Source of the DNA: Achromobacter anxifer
Lineage (GTDB): Bacteria; Pseudomonadota; Gammaproteobacteria; Burkholderiales; Burkholderiaceae_B
NCBI RefSeq assembly: GCF_903652925.1
Contig: NZ_CAHLAR010000002.1
Location: forward strand, 434,001 to 498,000
DNA length: 64,000 nt
Reading direction: 5' to 3'
Below are positions 29,788-37,240 of this stretch, one piece after another; the first letter of the stretch is position 1; each line of letters starts with the position of its first letter. A model generated the notes under the pieces. That model ran no database searches, was not told where the DNA came from, and saw nothing but the letters and a program-made list of their open reading frames with translations. The translations under genes were made by a program, and so were the position numbers.

Positions 29788-30655
29788 GTCCCGCAGTTTA
29801 GATTCCGGCGGCTCAGGAACTCTGCCTCATCGGTCGCGCCGGGTTTTGAGCTTGCGGAGGTCGGGGTTCTTCAGGCGCCGAGGCTGCCCTGCGTCATTCC
29901 GATGCTCGCCCCGGTGGGGCTGCGCTTCGGATGACTCCGGGGTCCTCGGCTGACAGTCACCTAATGCGTTGGTTTTGGGCCCCGTTCATGGGCAGCCGCT
30001 GTGAGCCGGTGGCCGAGCGGAGGGATCCGAAGCGCAGCCCCACCGGGGCGAGCATCGGAATCCCGCAGTTCGGACGCTGGCGGCTCAAGAACCCTGCTTC
30101 ACCGGTCCCGCCGGGCTTCGAGCTTGCGGATGTCAGGGTTCTTTAGACGCCGAGGCTGCCCTGCGTCATTCCGATGCTCGCCCCGGTGGGGCTGCGCTTC
30201 GGATGACTCCGGGGTCCTCGGCTGACAGTCGCCGAATGCGTTGGTTTTGGGCCCCGTTCATGGGCAGCCGCTGTGAGCCGGTGGCCGAACGGAGGGATCC
30301 GAAGCGCAGCCCCACCGGGGCGAGCATCGGAATCCCGCAGTTCGGACGCTGGCGGCTCAAGAACTCTGCTTCACCGGTCCCGCCGGGCTTCGAGCTTGCG
30401 GATGTCAGGGTTCTTTAGACGCCGAGGCTGCCCTGCGTCATTCCGATGCTCGCCCCAATGGGGCTGCGCTTCGGATGACTCCGGGGTCCTCGGCTGACAG
30501 TCGCCTGATGCGTTGGTTTCGGACCGCGTTCATGGGCAGATGCCGTGAGCCGGTGGCCGAGCGGAGGGATCCGAAGCGCACCCCCACCGGGGCGAGCATC
30601 GGAATCCTGCAGTTCGGATGCCGGCGGCTTAAGAACCCTGCCTCACCGGTCCCGC
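29788..30655. repeat. Tandem array of about 3.2 copies of a 272-bp unit with long inverted arms
   Basis: Landmarks recur every 272 bases: AGGCTGCCCTGCGTCATTCC at 29881, 30153 and 30425. Each unit contains a 37-base arm (29896-29932, 30168-30204, 30440-30476) and its reverse complement (30025-30061, 30297-30333, 30569-30605), 92 bases apart. The first two pairs are perfect and the third has a few substitutions. A fourth partial unit runs into the 3' end of the next gene. Short open frames of 71-74 codons recur in the units but look like by-products. This fills the 890-base gap between two convergent operons; it resembles a REP/BIME-like intergenic element rather than a gene. Confidence 0.85.
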
Positions 30656-30665
30656 CAAAAACGTT

Positions 30666-31952
30666 CTAAGCCGGCGCGCGTTCGCGGTCCACGGCCGTGA
30701 CCACGCCTGCCTCGATCAGCGCGTCGATTTCCGCAGCACCGTAGCCGAACTCTCCCAGGATCGCGATGGTGTCTTCGCCCAGCCTGGGCGCCGCGCGGTG
30801 GTAGTGCGCGGGCGTGGCCGACAGCTTCACCGGCATGCCCACCGTGCGCACCTTGCCCGCGACGGGATGGTCCTGTTCCACCACCATGCCGCGTGCAATC
30901 GTCTGCGGGTGCGACAGCGCCTGCGCGATGGAATGCACCGGCCCCGCAGGCACGCCGGCGGCATCGAACACGTCCAGCCATTCCTCTGCGCTGCGGGTCT
31001 TGAGGATGGCGGACATCTCCTCCACCAGCTGATCGCGGTTCTGCATGCGGTCGCGGTTGCGCGCGTAGCGGGGATCCTCGGCCCACTCCGGCTTGCCCAG
31101 CGCCTGCGCGATGCGCTGCCAGTTCTTCTCGTTGGCGCCGCCGATGATGATCCAGTCGGTGGCCGTGGGGAAGGCCTGGTAGGGCGCGCTCAGCACGTGC
31201 GCCGAGCCCGTGGGGCCGGGCGACACGCCGCTGCCGAAATAGATCGCGGCGTGCCAGTACAACTGCTGCAGGCTGGCTTCCAGCAGGGACGTTTCCACGA
31301 TCTGGCCTTCGCCGGTGCGCTGCTTGTGCTGATAGGCCGCCAGCACGCCGAATGCCGCCAGCAGGCCGGCGTTGATGTCCGCCACGGAATTGCCGGTGCG
31401 CAGGGGCGGGCCGCCGGGTTCGCCGGTGATCGCCATCAGGCCGGAAAAGCCCTGCGCCACCAGGTCGAAGCCGCCCTTGTCGGCGTAGGGGCCGGTGGTG
31501 CCGTAGCCCGACACCGCGCAATAGATCAGGCCGGGGTTCTCCTGGCGCAGCCTGTCGTAGCCCAGGCCCAGCTTTTCCATCGTGCCTTTGCGGAAGTTCT
31601 CTGTCACCACGTCGGCATCGCGGATCATGCGCAGCAGGACCTTCTTGCCCTCGGGGTGCTTCAAGTCCAGCGCGATGGCGCGCTTGTTGCGGTTGAGCAT
31701 GAGATAGGGCGCCGAGATGCCGTTGATCTGCGGGTCGCGGTATTGGCGCGAATCGTCGCCGCCGTCGATCTTCTCGACCTTGATGACGTCGGCGCCCATG
31801 TCGGCCAGCATCATGCCGCAGGTCGGCCCGGCCATGATCTGCGACAGCTCGATCACGCGCATGCCGGCCAGCGCGCCGGCCGGGCGTGGGGTTTCGGGCT
31901 GCTTATCGGACGGGTTGTTGGACTGCCCATCGCGCTGGGTATCGTTATGCAT
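30666..31952 (-). CDS. Family III CoA-transferase (CaiB/BaiF/Frc type)
   Basis: CoA-transferase of 428 aa. Family III signature segments are visible: LAGMRVIELSQIMAGPTCGM, GADVIKVEKIDGGDD, KRAIALDLKHPEGK and YCAVSGYGTTGPYADKGGFD. These enzymes move CoA between carboxylic acids; the substrate here is unknown. A polar N-terminal extension of about 28 residues precedes the domain. It is the last gene of a minus-strand operon with an enoyl-CoA hydratase and a Bug binding protein, which suggests activation and degradation of an imported organic acid. Confidence 0.9.
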   Translation of the reverse strand: MHNDTQRDGQSNNPSDKQPETPRPAGALAGMRVIELSQIMAGPTCGMMLADMGADVIKVEKIDGGDDSRQYRDPQINGISAPYLMLNRNKRAIALDLKHPEGKKVLLRMIRDADVVTENFRKGTMEKLGLGYDRLRQENPGLIYCAVSGYGTTGPYADKGGFDLVAQGFSGLMAITGEPGGPPLRTGNSVADINAGLLAAFGVLAAYQHKQRTGEGQIVETSLLEASLQQLYWHAAIYFGSGVSPGPTGSAHVLSAPYQAFPTATDWIIIGGANEKNWQRIAQALGKPEWAEDPRYARNRDRMQNRDQLVEEMSAILKTRSAEEWLDVFDAAGVPAGPVHSIAQALSHPQTIARGMVVEQDHPVAGKVRTVGMPVKLSATPAHYHRAAPRLGEDTIAILGEFGYGAAEIDALIEAGVVTAVDRERAPA

Positions 31953-31972
31953 GAATCCTCCTTGCGCTGCGT

Positions 31973-32773
31973 TCAGCGGGCATTGAATTGCGGCTTGGCC
32001 TTGGCCAGGAACGCCTGGTAGCCCGTGCGGAAGTCCTCGGTGTCGAAGCAGTCGAAGGCTTCGTCGCGATCGGCGTCGGTCAGCGTCTTGCCGCTCACCA
32101 GGTTGCGGACGAATTTCTTGTGCCAGCGCGCCACCAGCGGCGCGCCGTCGGCGATGCGGCGGGCGGCGGCCTGGGCTTGCGCGGCGACTTGGTCGTCGGG
32201 CGCCACGCGCGTGACCACGCCCAGGCGCAGGGCCTCGCGCGCGTCGAAGATGGTGCCTTCCAGCAGCACCTGCAACGCGGCGGACGGGCCGACCAGGCGC
32301 ACCAGTGGCGCCAGTTCCGAGTACGACATCACCAGGCCCAGGTTCTTGATGGGCACGCCGAAGCGCGAGCTTTCGCCGCAGATGCGGATGTCGGCGAGGC
32401 TGGCGATCTCCATGCCGCCGCCCACGCAGATGCCATGTATCTGCGCCACCACCGGATGGCGGCAGTTGGCGATGGCCTCTATGGTCCGGCGCATCACGGC
32501 GCCGTATTCGATGGCCTGCCGCTTGTTGCTGCGCGCGGTCTCGAATTCGCTGATGTCGTTGCCCGGGGAAAAGGCCTTCTCGCCCGCGCCGCGCAGCAGC
32601 ACGCAGCGCACGCTGTCATCGGCGTCCAGCTCCAGGAAGGTGTCGCCCAGCAGGCGCCAGCTGTCGATGGTGAAGGCGTTGAGCTTTTCCGGGCGGTTCA
32701 GCACCACGGTGACGATGTCGCCTTCGCGCTGGCGCAGGATGGGGGTGGCGTCGGATTCAGGGGTAGCGCTCAT
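31973..32773 (-). CDS. Enoyl-CoA hydratase/isomerase family protein
   Basis: Crotonase-fold protein of 266 aa. LNRPEKLNAFTIDSW, the oxyanion-hole segment ISEFE/GICVGGGMEIASLADIRI and GVPIKNLGL are recognisable. The position of the first catalytic glutamate of true hydratases is not obvious (VMSYSELAPLV), so the reaction cannot be fixed. The ATG at 32773 follows an AAGGAAT ribosome site. It lies 20 bases before the CoA-transferase in the same operon. Confidence 0.88.
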   Translation of the reverse strand: MSATPESDATPILRQREGDIVTVVLNRPEKLNAFTIDSWRLLGDTFLELDADDSVRCVLLRGAGEKAFSPGNDISEFETARSNKRQAIEYGAVMRRTIEAIANCRHPVVAQIHGICVGGGMEIASLADIRICGESSRFGVPIKNLGLVMSYSELAPLVRLVGPSAALQVLLEGTIFDAREALRLGVVTRVAPDDQVAAQAQAAARRIADGAPLVARWHKKFVRNLVSGKTLTDADRDEAFDCFDTEDFRTGYQAFLAKAKPQFNAR

Positions 32774-32823
32774 GGGATTCCTTTGCTTGGGCGGGGGCGC
32801 GCCCCCGCCGGGTTGCCGCGGAT

Positions 32824-33819
32824 TTACTGCTTGGTCAGGCCCAGGCTGGCGGTGAGCTTGCCGTACTTGCTCCATTCATCCTGCACATAGCTGGCGAAGG
32901 CTGCGGGATTGGCCGGGCCGCCGCCCAGTTCCATGCCCTGGTCGGCCAGCTTGGCCTTGATGTCGGGGTCGGCCAGCGTCTGGCTCAGGGCCTGGTCAAG
33001 CTTGTCCAGCACCGGCTTGGGCAGCTTGGCGGGGGCCAGCACCGCGTACCACTGCACGATGTCCAGGCCCTTGATGCCGGACTCGGCCAGCGTCGGCACG
33101 TCCGGCAGGCGCTTGCTGCGCTCGGTGCTGGTCACGGCCAGCGGGCGCAGCTTGCCGGCCTGGATCTGGTTGATGGCGCCGGGCAGGGTGTCGAAGTTCA
33201 TGTCCACGCTGCCGCCCAGCAGGTCGGTCATGGCCTGGCCGCTGCCCTTGTAGGGCACGTGCTCCATGCTCACGCCCGCGATCTGCGAGAAGCGCGCCGC
33301 GCTCAGGTGCTGCGGGCTGCCCATGCCGGAGGAGGCGTAGGTCAGTTGCTTGGGCTTGGCGCGGGCGTCGTCGACCAGGTTCTGCACGCTGGCGTAGCTG
33401 TGCTTGGCCGGATTCACCACCAGCACGTTGGGCACCGAGCCGATGTAGCGCACCGGCGTGAAGTCCTTGATCGGGTCGACGTTGGACTGCACCACGTAGG
33501 GCGCGGCGACGGTGGACTGCATGTTGGCGAGCAGCAGGGTGTAGCCGTCCGGATCGGCCTTGGACACGAAATCGGCCGCGATCAGGCCCGAAGCGCCGGG
33601 CTTGTTCTCGACCACGACCTGCTGGCCGAGCAGGGCGGACAGGCGTGCCGACAGGATGCGGGCCGAGACGTCGGTGCCGCCGCCAGGCACGAAACCGACG
33701 ATCAGGCGTACCGGCCGTTCCGGCCATTTGGAAGCGTCCTGCGCCAGGGCTGGGCTGGCGGCGGCCAGGCTGGTGGTCAGCGCCAGGGCGCCTGCCCAGG
33801 CGCGAGCGTGCTTGTGCAT
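32824..33819 (-). CDS. Bug-family periplasmic binding protein
   Basis: TctC/Bug-type solute-binding protein, 331 aa, with a signal peptide (residues 1-27, ending SPALAQ) and hallmarks WPERPVRLIVGFVPGGGTDVSAR and VVENKPGASG. Known Bug proteins bind carboxylates, aromatic acids or amino acids; the ligand here is presumably the substrate of the downstream CoA-transferase and hydratase. First gene of the minus-strand operon, divergent from the GntR regulator. No transporter membrane subunits are nearby. Confidence 0.92.
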   Translation of the reverse strand: MHKHARAWAGALALTTSLAAASPALAQDASKWPERPVRLIVGFVPGGGTDVSARILSARLSALLGQQVVVENKPGASGLIAADFVSKADPDGYTLLLANMQSTVAAPYVVQSNVDPIKDFTPVRYIGSVPNVLVVNPAKHSYASVQNLVDDARAKPKQLTYASSGMGSPQHLSAARFSQIAGVSMEHVPYKGSGQAMTDLLGGSVDMNFDTLPGAINQIQAGKLRPLAVTSTERSKRLPDVPTLAESGIKGLDIVQWYAVLAPAKLPKPVLDKLDQALSQTLADPDIKAKLADQGMELGGGPANPAAFASYVQDEWSKYGKLTASLGLTKQ

Positions 33820-33882
33820 GTGGGTCTCCTTTGGTGGTTGTAAGCCTGCCCGCTTGTTGCTTGCTCTATGATGGGGTCAGGT

Positions 33883-33910
33883 TGGTATGCCGCTGGTGTT
33901 TGGTATACCA
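33883..33910. promoter_or_regulatory. Candidate GntR operator
   Basis: A perfect palindrome TGGTATACCA at 33901-33910, with a related TGGTATGCC 18 bases upstream at 33883-33891, in the divergent gap between bug and gntR. FadR/VanR-type GntR regulators typically bind short palindromes of this kind in such gaps. Confidence 0.6.
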
Positions 33911-33948
33911 GATACAAAAATAGTCGAATTAGCGAGTGCGAACAACTC

Positions 33949-34650
33949 ATGGGTAACCCTGAAGTTCTGGATCAGTCCGTCCCCGATTTGGCCATCCATC
34001 ACCCCACGCTGCCGGCCGTGGTGGCCGAGAAACTGCGGCAACTCATCATCGACGGCACCTTCAAGCCGGGCACCTGGCTGAACGAGCGCGACCTGTGCGA
34101 CCAGCTGAAGATCTCGCGCACGCCGCTGCGCGAGGCCTACCGCATGCTGGCCTCGGACGGCCTGGTGAGCCTGCAGCCCAAGCGGGGCGCGATGGTGATC
34201 GAGTTGTCGGCCGACGACATCGAGAACATTTTCGACGTGCTGTCGGTGCTGGAGGGGCTGGCGGTGCGCAGCGCCGCTGAGCGGGCGACCGACGCGGAGC
34301 TGGCGCAGATCGCGCAATTGCATGCGCAGATGCGCCAGGGCTACGAGCAGCGCGACATACGGGCGTATTTCGCGGCCAGCATGGGCACGCACATCGCCAT
34401 CAACCGGGCCGCGCACAATCCGGCGCTGACCCATTCCTATGACCGGCTGAACCTGCAGGTGCAGGCGCTGCGCTACAAGTCGAATTTCGATATCGACGAA
34501 TGGACGGCGGCGGTGGCCGACCACGAGGCCTTCGTGCAGGCGCTGATGCAGCGCGACGGCGAGCGCGCCGAGTCGCTCATCCGCAAGCACGTGGGCAGCA
34601 AGAAGACCTACAACCTGCGCGGGCGCGCGGGCGGGGCGTCGAAGGCCTGA
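33949..34650 (+). CDS. GntR-family transcriptional regulator (FCD/FadR subfamily)
   Basis: Regulator of 233 aa. The winged helix (LRQLIIDGTFKPGTWLNERDLCDQLKISRTPLREAYRML) is followed by an all-helical FCD ligand-binding domain. It faces away from the bug/enoyl-CoA hydratase/CoA-transferase operon and probably represses it until an acid or CoA metabolite binds. I chose the ATG at 33949; starting further upstream would run the gene through the operator palindrome. Its stop is only 3 bases from the stop of the convergent MFS gene. Confidence 0.88.
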   Translation: MGNPEVLDQSVPDLAIHHPTLPAVVAEKLRQLIIDGTFKPGTWLNERDLCDQLKISRTPLREAYRMLASDGLVSLQPKRGAMVIELSADDIENIFDVLSVLEGLAVRSAAERATDAELAQIAQLHAQMRQGYEQRDIRAYFAASMGTHIAINRAAHNPALTHSYDRLNLQVQALRYKSNFDIDEWTAAVADHEAFVQALMQRDGERAESLIRKHVGSKKTYNLRGRAGGASKA

Positions 34651-34653
34651 GGT

Positions 34654-35937
34654 TCAGGCTGGCTGCGGCACCACGCGCTTCCTGCCTATCATCAGCGCGA
34701 TCACGGCGGCGATCAGGCCCGTCGTGCCGGAGATGACGAAGGCCATCAGGTAGCTGCCCTGCGCTTCGCGCACGGCGCCCGCCATCCAGGCGGCGCTGGC
34801 CGCGCCCAGCTGATGGCCCGCGACGATCCAGCCGAACACGATGGGGGCGTCGCGCTCGCCGAAGGCTTCGGTCGTCAGGCGCAGCGTGGGCGGCACCGTG
34901 GCGATCCAGTCCAGGCCGAAGAAGATGGCGAAGATCGACAGGCTGTAGAACGAGAAGTCGGAGTAGGGCAGGTAGATCAGCGACAGTCCGCGCAGGCCGT
35001 AGTAGACGAACAGCAGCTTGCGCGGATCGTAGCGGTCGGTGAGCCAGCCGGACGCCGTGGTGCCGAACAGGTCGAAGACGCCCATCAGCGCCAGCAGGCC
35101 CGCGGCCTGCACTTCCGGCATGCCATGGTCGCCGCAAAGCGCGATCAGGTGCGTGCCCACCAGACCGTTGGTGGTAAAGCCGCAAACAAAGAAGGTGGCG
35201 AACAGGAACCAGAAGGTGCGGGTGCGCGAGGCGCGCGCCAGCGCGCCGAACGTTGCGGCCAGCAGGCCGGTGCGCGGCGCGGCGGGCGCGGGCGGCGCAT
35301 GCGGATCGCTGCCGAACGGCACCAGGCCGACGCTGGACGGGCGGTCCGGCACCAGCCACCAGGCCAAGGGCACCAGCGCCGCCGCCGCGCCCGCCACGGC
35401 CCATACCACCCGGGTCCAGTCGCCCGACGAGGCCAGCGCCGCCAGCACCGGCAGGAAGACCAGCGTGCCGGTGGCGGAGCTGGCGGTCAGCAGGCCCATC
35501 ATCACGCCGCGATGCTTGCTGAACCAGCGGTTGACGACGGTGGCGCCCAGCACCACGGCCACCGCGCCCGAGCCCAGGCCCGAGAACACGCCCCAGGTCA
35601 GCAGCAGATGCCAGGGCTGGGTCATGAAGGCGCTGGCCGCGCTGGACGCGGCCATCAATGCGAGGGCGCCGATCAGCACGCGGCGCAGGCCGAAGCGTTC
35701 CATCGCGGCGGCCGCGAACGGTCCGACCATGCCGTACAGGAAGATGCCGACGGCGGCCGCCAGCGAGATGGTGCTGCGACTCCAGCCGAAGGTTTCTTCC
35801 AGCGGCACCAGCAGCACGCTGGGCGAGGAGCGCAAGCCGGCCGAGACCAGCAGGGACAGGAAGATCACCGCGACGACGACGAAAGCGTACTTCTGGCCGG
35901 CGCGCTGGAAAGGGACGGGAGGGCGGGCTATACTCAT
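34654..35937 (-). CDS. MFS transporter
   Basis: Major facilitator of 427 aa with about twelve hydrophobic segments and a central loop rich in proline and alanine (DPHAPPAPAAPRTG). The family motif between helices 2 and 3 is modified (MERFGLRRVLIG). MFS proteins of this type export drugs or import organic acids; the pairing with a TetR regulator suggests an inducible exporter. There is no Shine-Dalgarno sequence before the ATG: an 18-base operator arm abuts it, so translation may be leaderless or weak. Confidence 0.88.
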   Translation of the reverse strand: MSIARPPVPFQRAGQKYAFVVVAVIFLSLLVSAGLRSSPSVLLVPLEETFGWSRSTISLAAAVGIFLYGMVGPFAAAAMERFGLRRVLIGALALMAASSAASAFMTQPWHLLLTWGVFSGLGSGAVAVVLGATVVNRWFSKHRGVMMGLLTASSATGTLVFLPVLAALASSGDWTRVVWAVAGAAAALVPLAWWLVPDRPSSVGLVPFGSDPHAPPAPAAPRTGLLAATFGALARASRTRTFWFLFATFFVCGFTTNGLVGTHLIALCGDHGMPEVQAAGLLALMGVFDLFGTTASGWLTDRYDPRKLLFVYYGLRGLSLIYLPYSDFSFYSLSIFAIFFGLDWIATVPPTLRLTTEAFGERDAPIVFGWIVAGHQLGAASAAWMAGAVREAQGSYLMAFVISGTTGLIAAVIALMIGRKRVVPQPA

Positions 35938-35990
35938 GTTACTGACCGGTACGTATTGGGGTTTGCGAATAGTACGTACCGGTCAGTAAC
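35938..35990. promoter_or_regulatory. TetR operator: 18-bp perfect inverted repeat
   Basis: GTTACTGACCGGTACGTA (35938-35955) and its exact reverse complement (35973-35990) are separated by 17 bases in the gap between the MFS and tetR genes. Each arm contains the smaller dyads ACCGGT and TACGTA. The left arm touches the MFS start codon. Confidence 0.8.
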
Positions 35991-36041
35991 GTAGTCAAGA
36001 GATTTCTGGCGCCATACGCCATCCGGAAAAGGAGCCCACTC

Positions 36042-36644
36042 ATGCCCAGCAAAACCGCCGCCGCAGGCCGTCCCGCGAGCAAGCCGCCGCTCGCGGCCGA
36101 CCGCATCCGCAAGACCGCGCGCGAAATGTTCTATCGCGACGGCATCCGGGCCGTGGGCGTGGACGCCATTGTCAGCGAGGCAGGGGTGACCAAGCCCAGC
36201 CTGTACCGCAGCTTTTCGTCCAAGGACGAGCTGGCGGCGGCCTATTTGCGCGACTACGACGCGGAGTTCTGGGCGCGCTTCGACGCCGCCTGCGAGGCGC
36301 ATCCCGGCGATCCGCGGGCCCAGGTGCTGGAGTATCTGTCCGGCTTGGGCGAACGCGCGGTGCAGAACGGCTATCGCGGCTGCGGACTGACCAACGCGGC
36401 GGTGGAATATCCCGAAGCCGGCCATCCCGCGCGCGCCGTGGCGGTGGAGCACAAGGTGGAACTGCGCCGGCGCCTGGCCGCCATGGCGGCGGAAATGGGC
36501 GCGGCCGATCCGCAGGCGCTGGGAGATGGCCTGTTGCTGCTGTTCGAGGGCGCCTTCGTCTCCAGCCAGCTGTTCGGGGAAGGCGGACCCGCGGGCCGCG
36601 TGGCGCAGATGGCCGACAAGCTGATCCAGGCGCATCTTGCATAG
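36042..36644 (+). CDS. TetR-family transcriptional regulator
   Basis: Regulator of 200 aa. The helix-turn-helix lies at about residues 20-65 (IRKTAREMFYRDGIRAVGVDAIVSEAGVTKPSLYRSF), with the C-terminal helical ligand domain after it. GGAAAAGGAG gives a good ribosome site. It is divergent from the MFS transporter, and the symmetric operator in between should control both genes. Confidence 0.92.
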   Translation: MPSKTAAAGRPASKPPLAADRIRKTAREMFYRDGIRAVGVDAIVSEAGVTKPSLYRSFSSKDELAAAYLRDYDAEFWARFDAACEAHPGDPRAQVLEYLSGLGERAVQNGYRGCGLTNAAVEYPEAGHPARAVAVEHKVELRRRLAAMAAEMGAADPQALGDGLLLLFEGAFVSSQLFGEGGPAGRVAQMADKLIQAHLA

Positions 36645-36706
36645 GCCTGATGCGGCAGCGCGGTCGGGCTGGCGCTTTGGCCTGCACAGGACCGGTGCAT
36701 AGGGCA

Positions 36707-36720
36707 GTGCACATGTGCAC
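36707..36720. repeat. 14-bp perfect palindrome GTGCACATGTGCAC
   Basis: Self-complementary 14-mer about 57 bases upstream of the -35 element of the 73-aa gene. A second small dyad (CACCA/TGGTG around a T4) follows directly. It looks like a regulator-binding site, but the regulator is unknown. Confidence 0.45.
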
Positions 36721-36776
36721 CATTTTTGGTGTTTGTACGTATTGCGCAACGCACAAAAAAATGATTGAGAAATTTA

Positions 36777-36805
36777 TTGCGACGCAGCAAGCGCAGGTCT
36801 AAGAT
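36777..36805 (+). promoter_or_regulatory. Sigma-70-like promoter of the 73-aa gene
   Basis: TTGCGA (36777-36782) and TAAGAT (36800-36805) with a 17-base spacer, about 41 bases before the start codon. The surrounding 60 bases are AT-rich compared with the rest of the window. Confidence 0.6.
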
Positions 36806-36846
36806 GGGCTCGTGCAGTTCCACATCGCTTTCTCAAGGAGAGAACC

Positions 36847-37068
36847 ATGAGCGATACCGCGCTGAAGAATGCCCGCATGTCGGATGAGCTGGAACGTACC
36901 TTGATCGAAGACGCCATCCTGGCGGAAAGCCTGTCCGGCGTATCGGGACGCCAGGGGTGGCGGCGCCTGAAAGTACGCCTGGCTGCGTTCGGCGGTGCAG
37001 TGGGCGAGGTCCTGCATGACATGGACGCCGGCCGCCGCCAGCACCCGGTCATCTCCGCCTACCATTGA
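36847..37068 (+). CDS. Small uncharacterised protein, 73 aa
   Basis: I do not recognise a family. The 73-residue product is soluble in appearance: an acidic N-terminal half (ELERTLIEDAILAESL) and a basic middle (GRQGWRRLKVRLAAFGG), ending HPVISAYH. It is well supported as a real gene: promoter-like elements, an AAGGAGAG ribosome site 7 bases before the ATG, GC-rich codons and an intrinsic terminator at 37101-37129. It is a single-gene unit between tetR and mntH. Confidence 0.75.
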   Translation: MSDTALKNARMSDELERTLIEDAILAESLSGVSGRQGWRRLKVRLAAFGGAVGEVLHDMDAGRRQHPVISAYH

Positions 37069-37100
37069 TGTGCCCAGGGCGACGCGCTGCGTCGCGAGCA

Positions 37101-37129
37101 AAAGCGCCGGCCGACCGCCGGCGCTTTTT
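37101..37129 (+). terminator. Intrinsic terminator of the 73-aa gene
   Basis: 11-bp perfect stem AAAGCGCCGGC / GCCGGCGCTTT around a CGACC loop, ending in TTTTT. Confidence 0.9.
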
Positions 37130-37240
37130 CATTGCGGCTGCGGAGCGTGCTTCGGCCAAGCTGGCGCGCCTGCTGCCCGGCCATCGGCAGTGTCGATGCA
37201 GCCAACGGCCGTGCTGTGACTCCGTTAGCTTTGCCTCGCC

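Noticed and set aside
29788-30655. CRISPR array
   Set aside because: Units of 272 bases with internal inverted arms and no short repeat/spacer pattern; no cas genes in the window.
29776-30665. Insertion sequence
   Set aside because: No transposase frame, no target-site duplication, and inverted arms lie inside tandem units rather than at element ends.
29732-30669. Recurrent 71-74 codon frames inside the 272-bp units
   Set aside because: They repeat only because the DNA repeats, lack convincing ribosome sites, and occur on both strands. I treat the array as noncoding.
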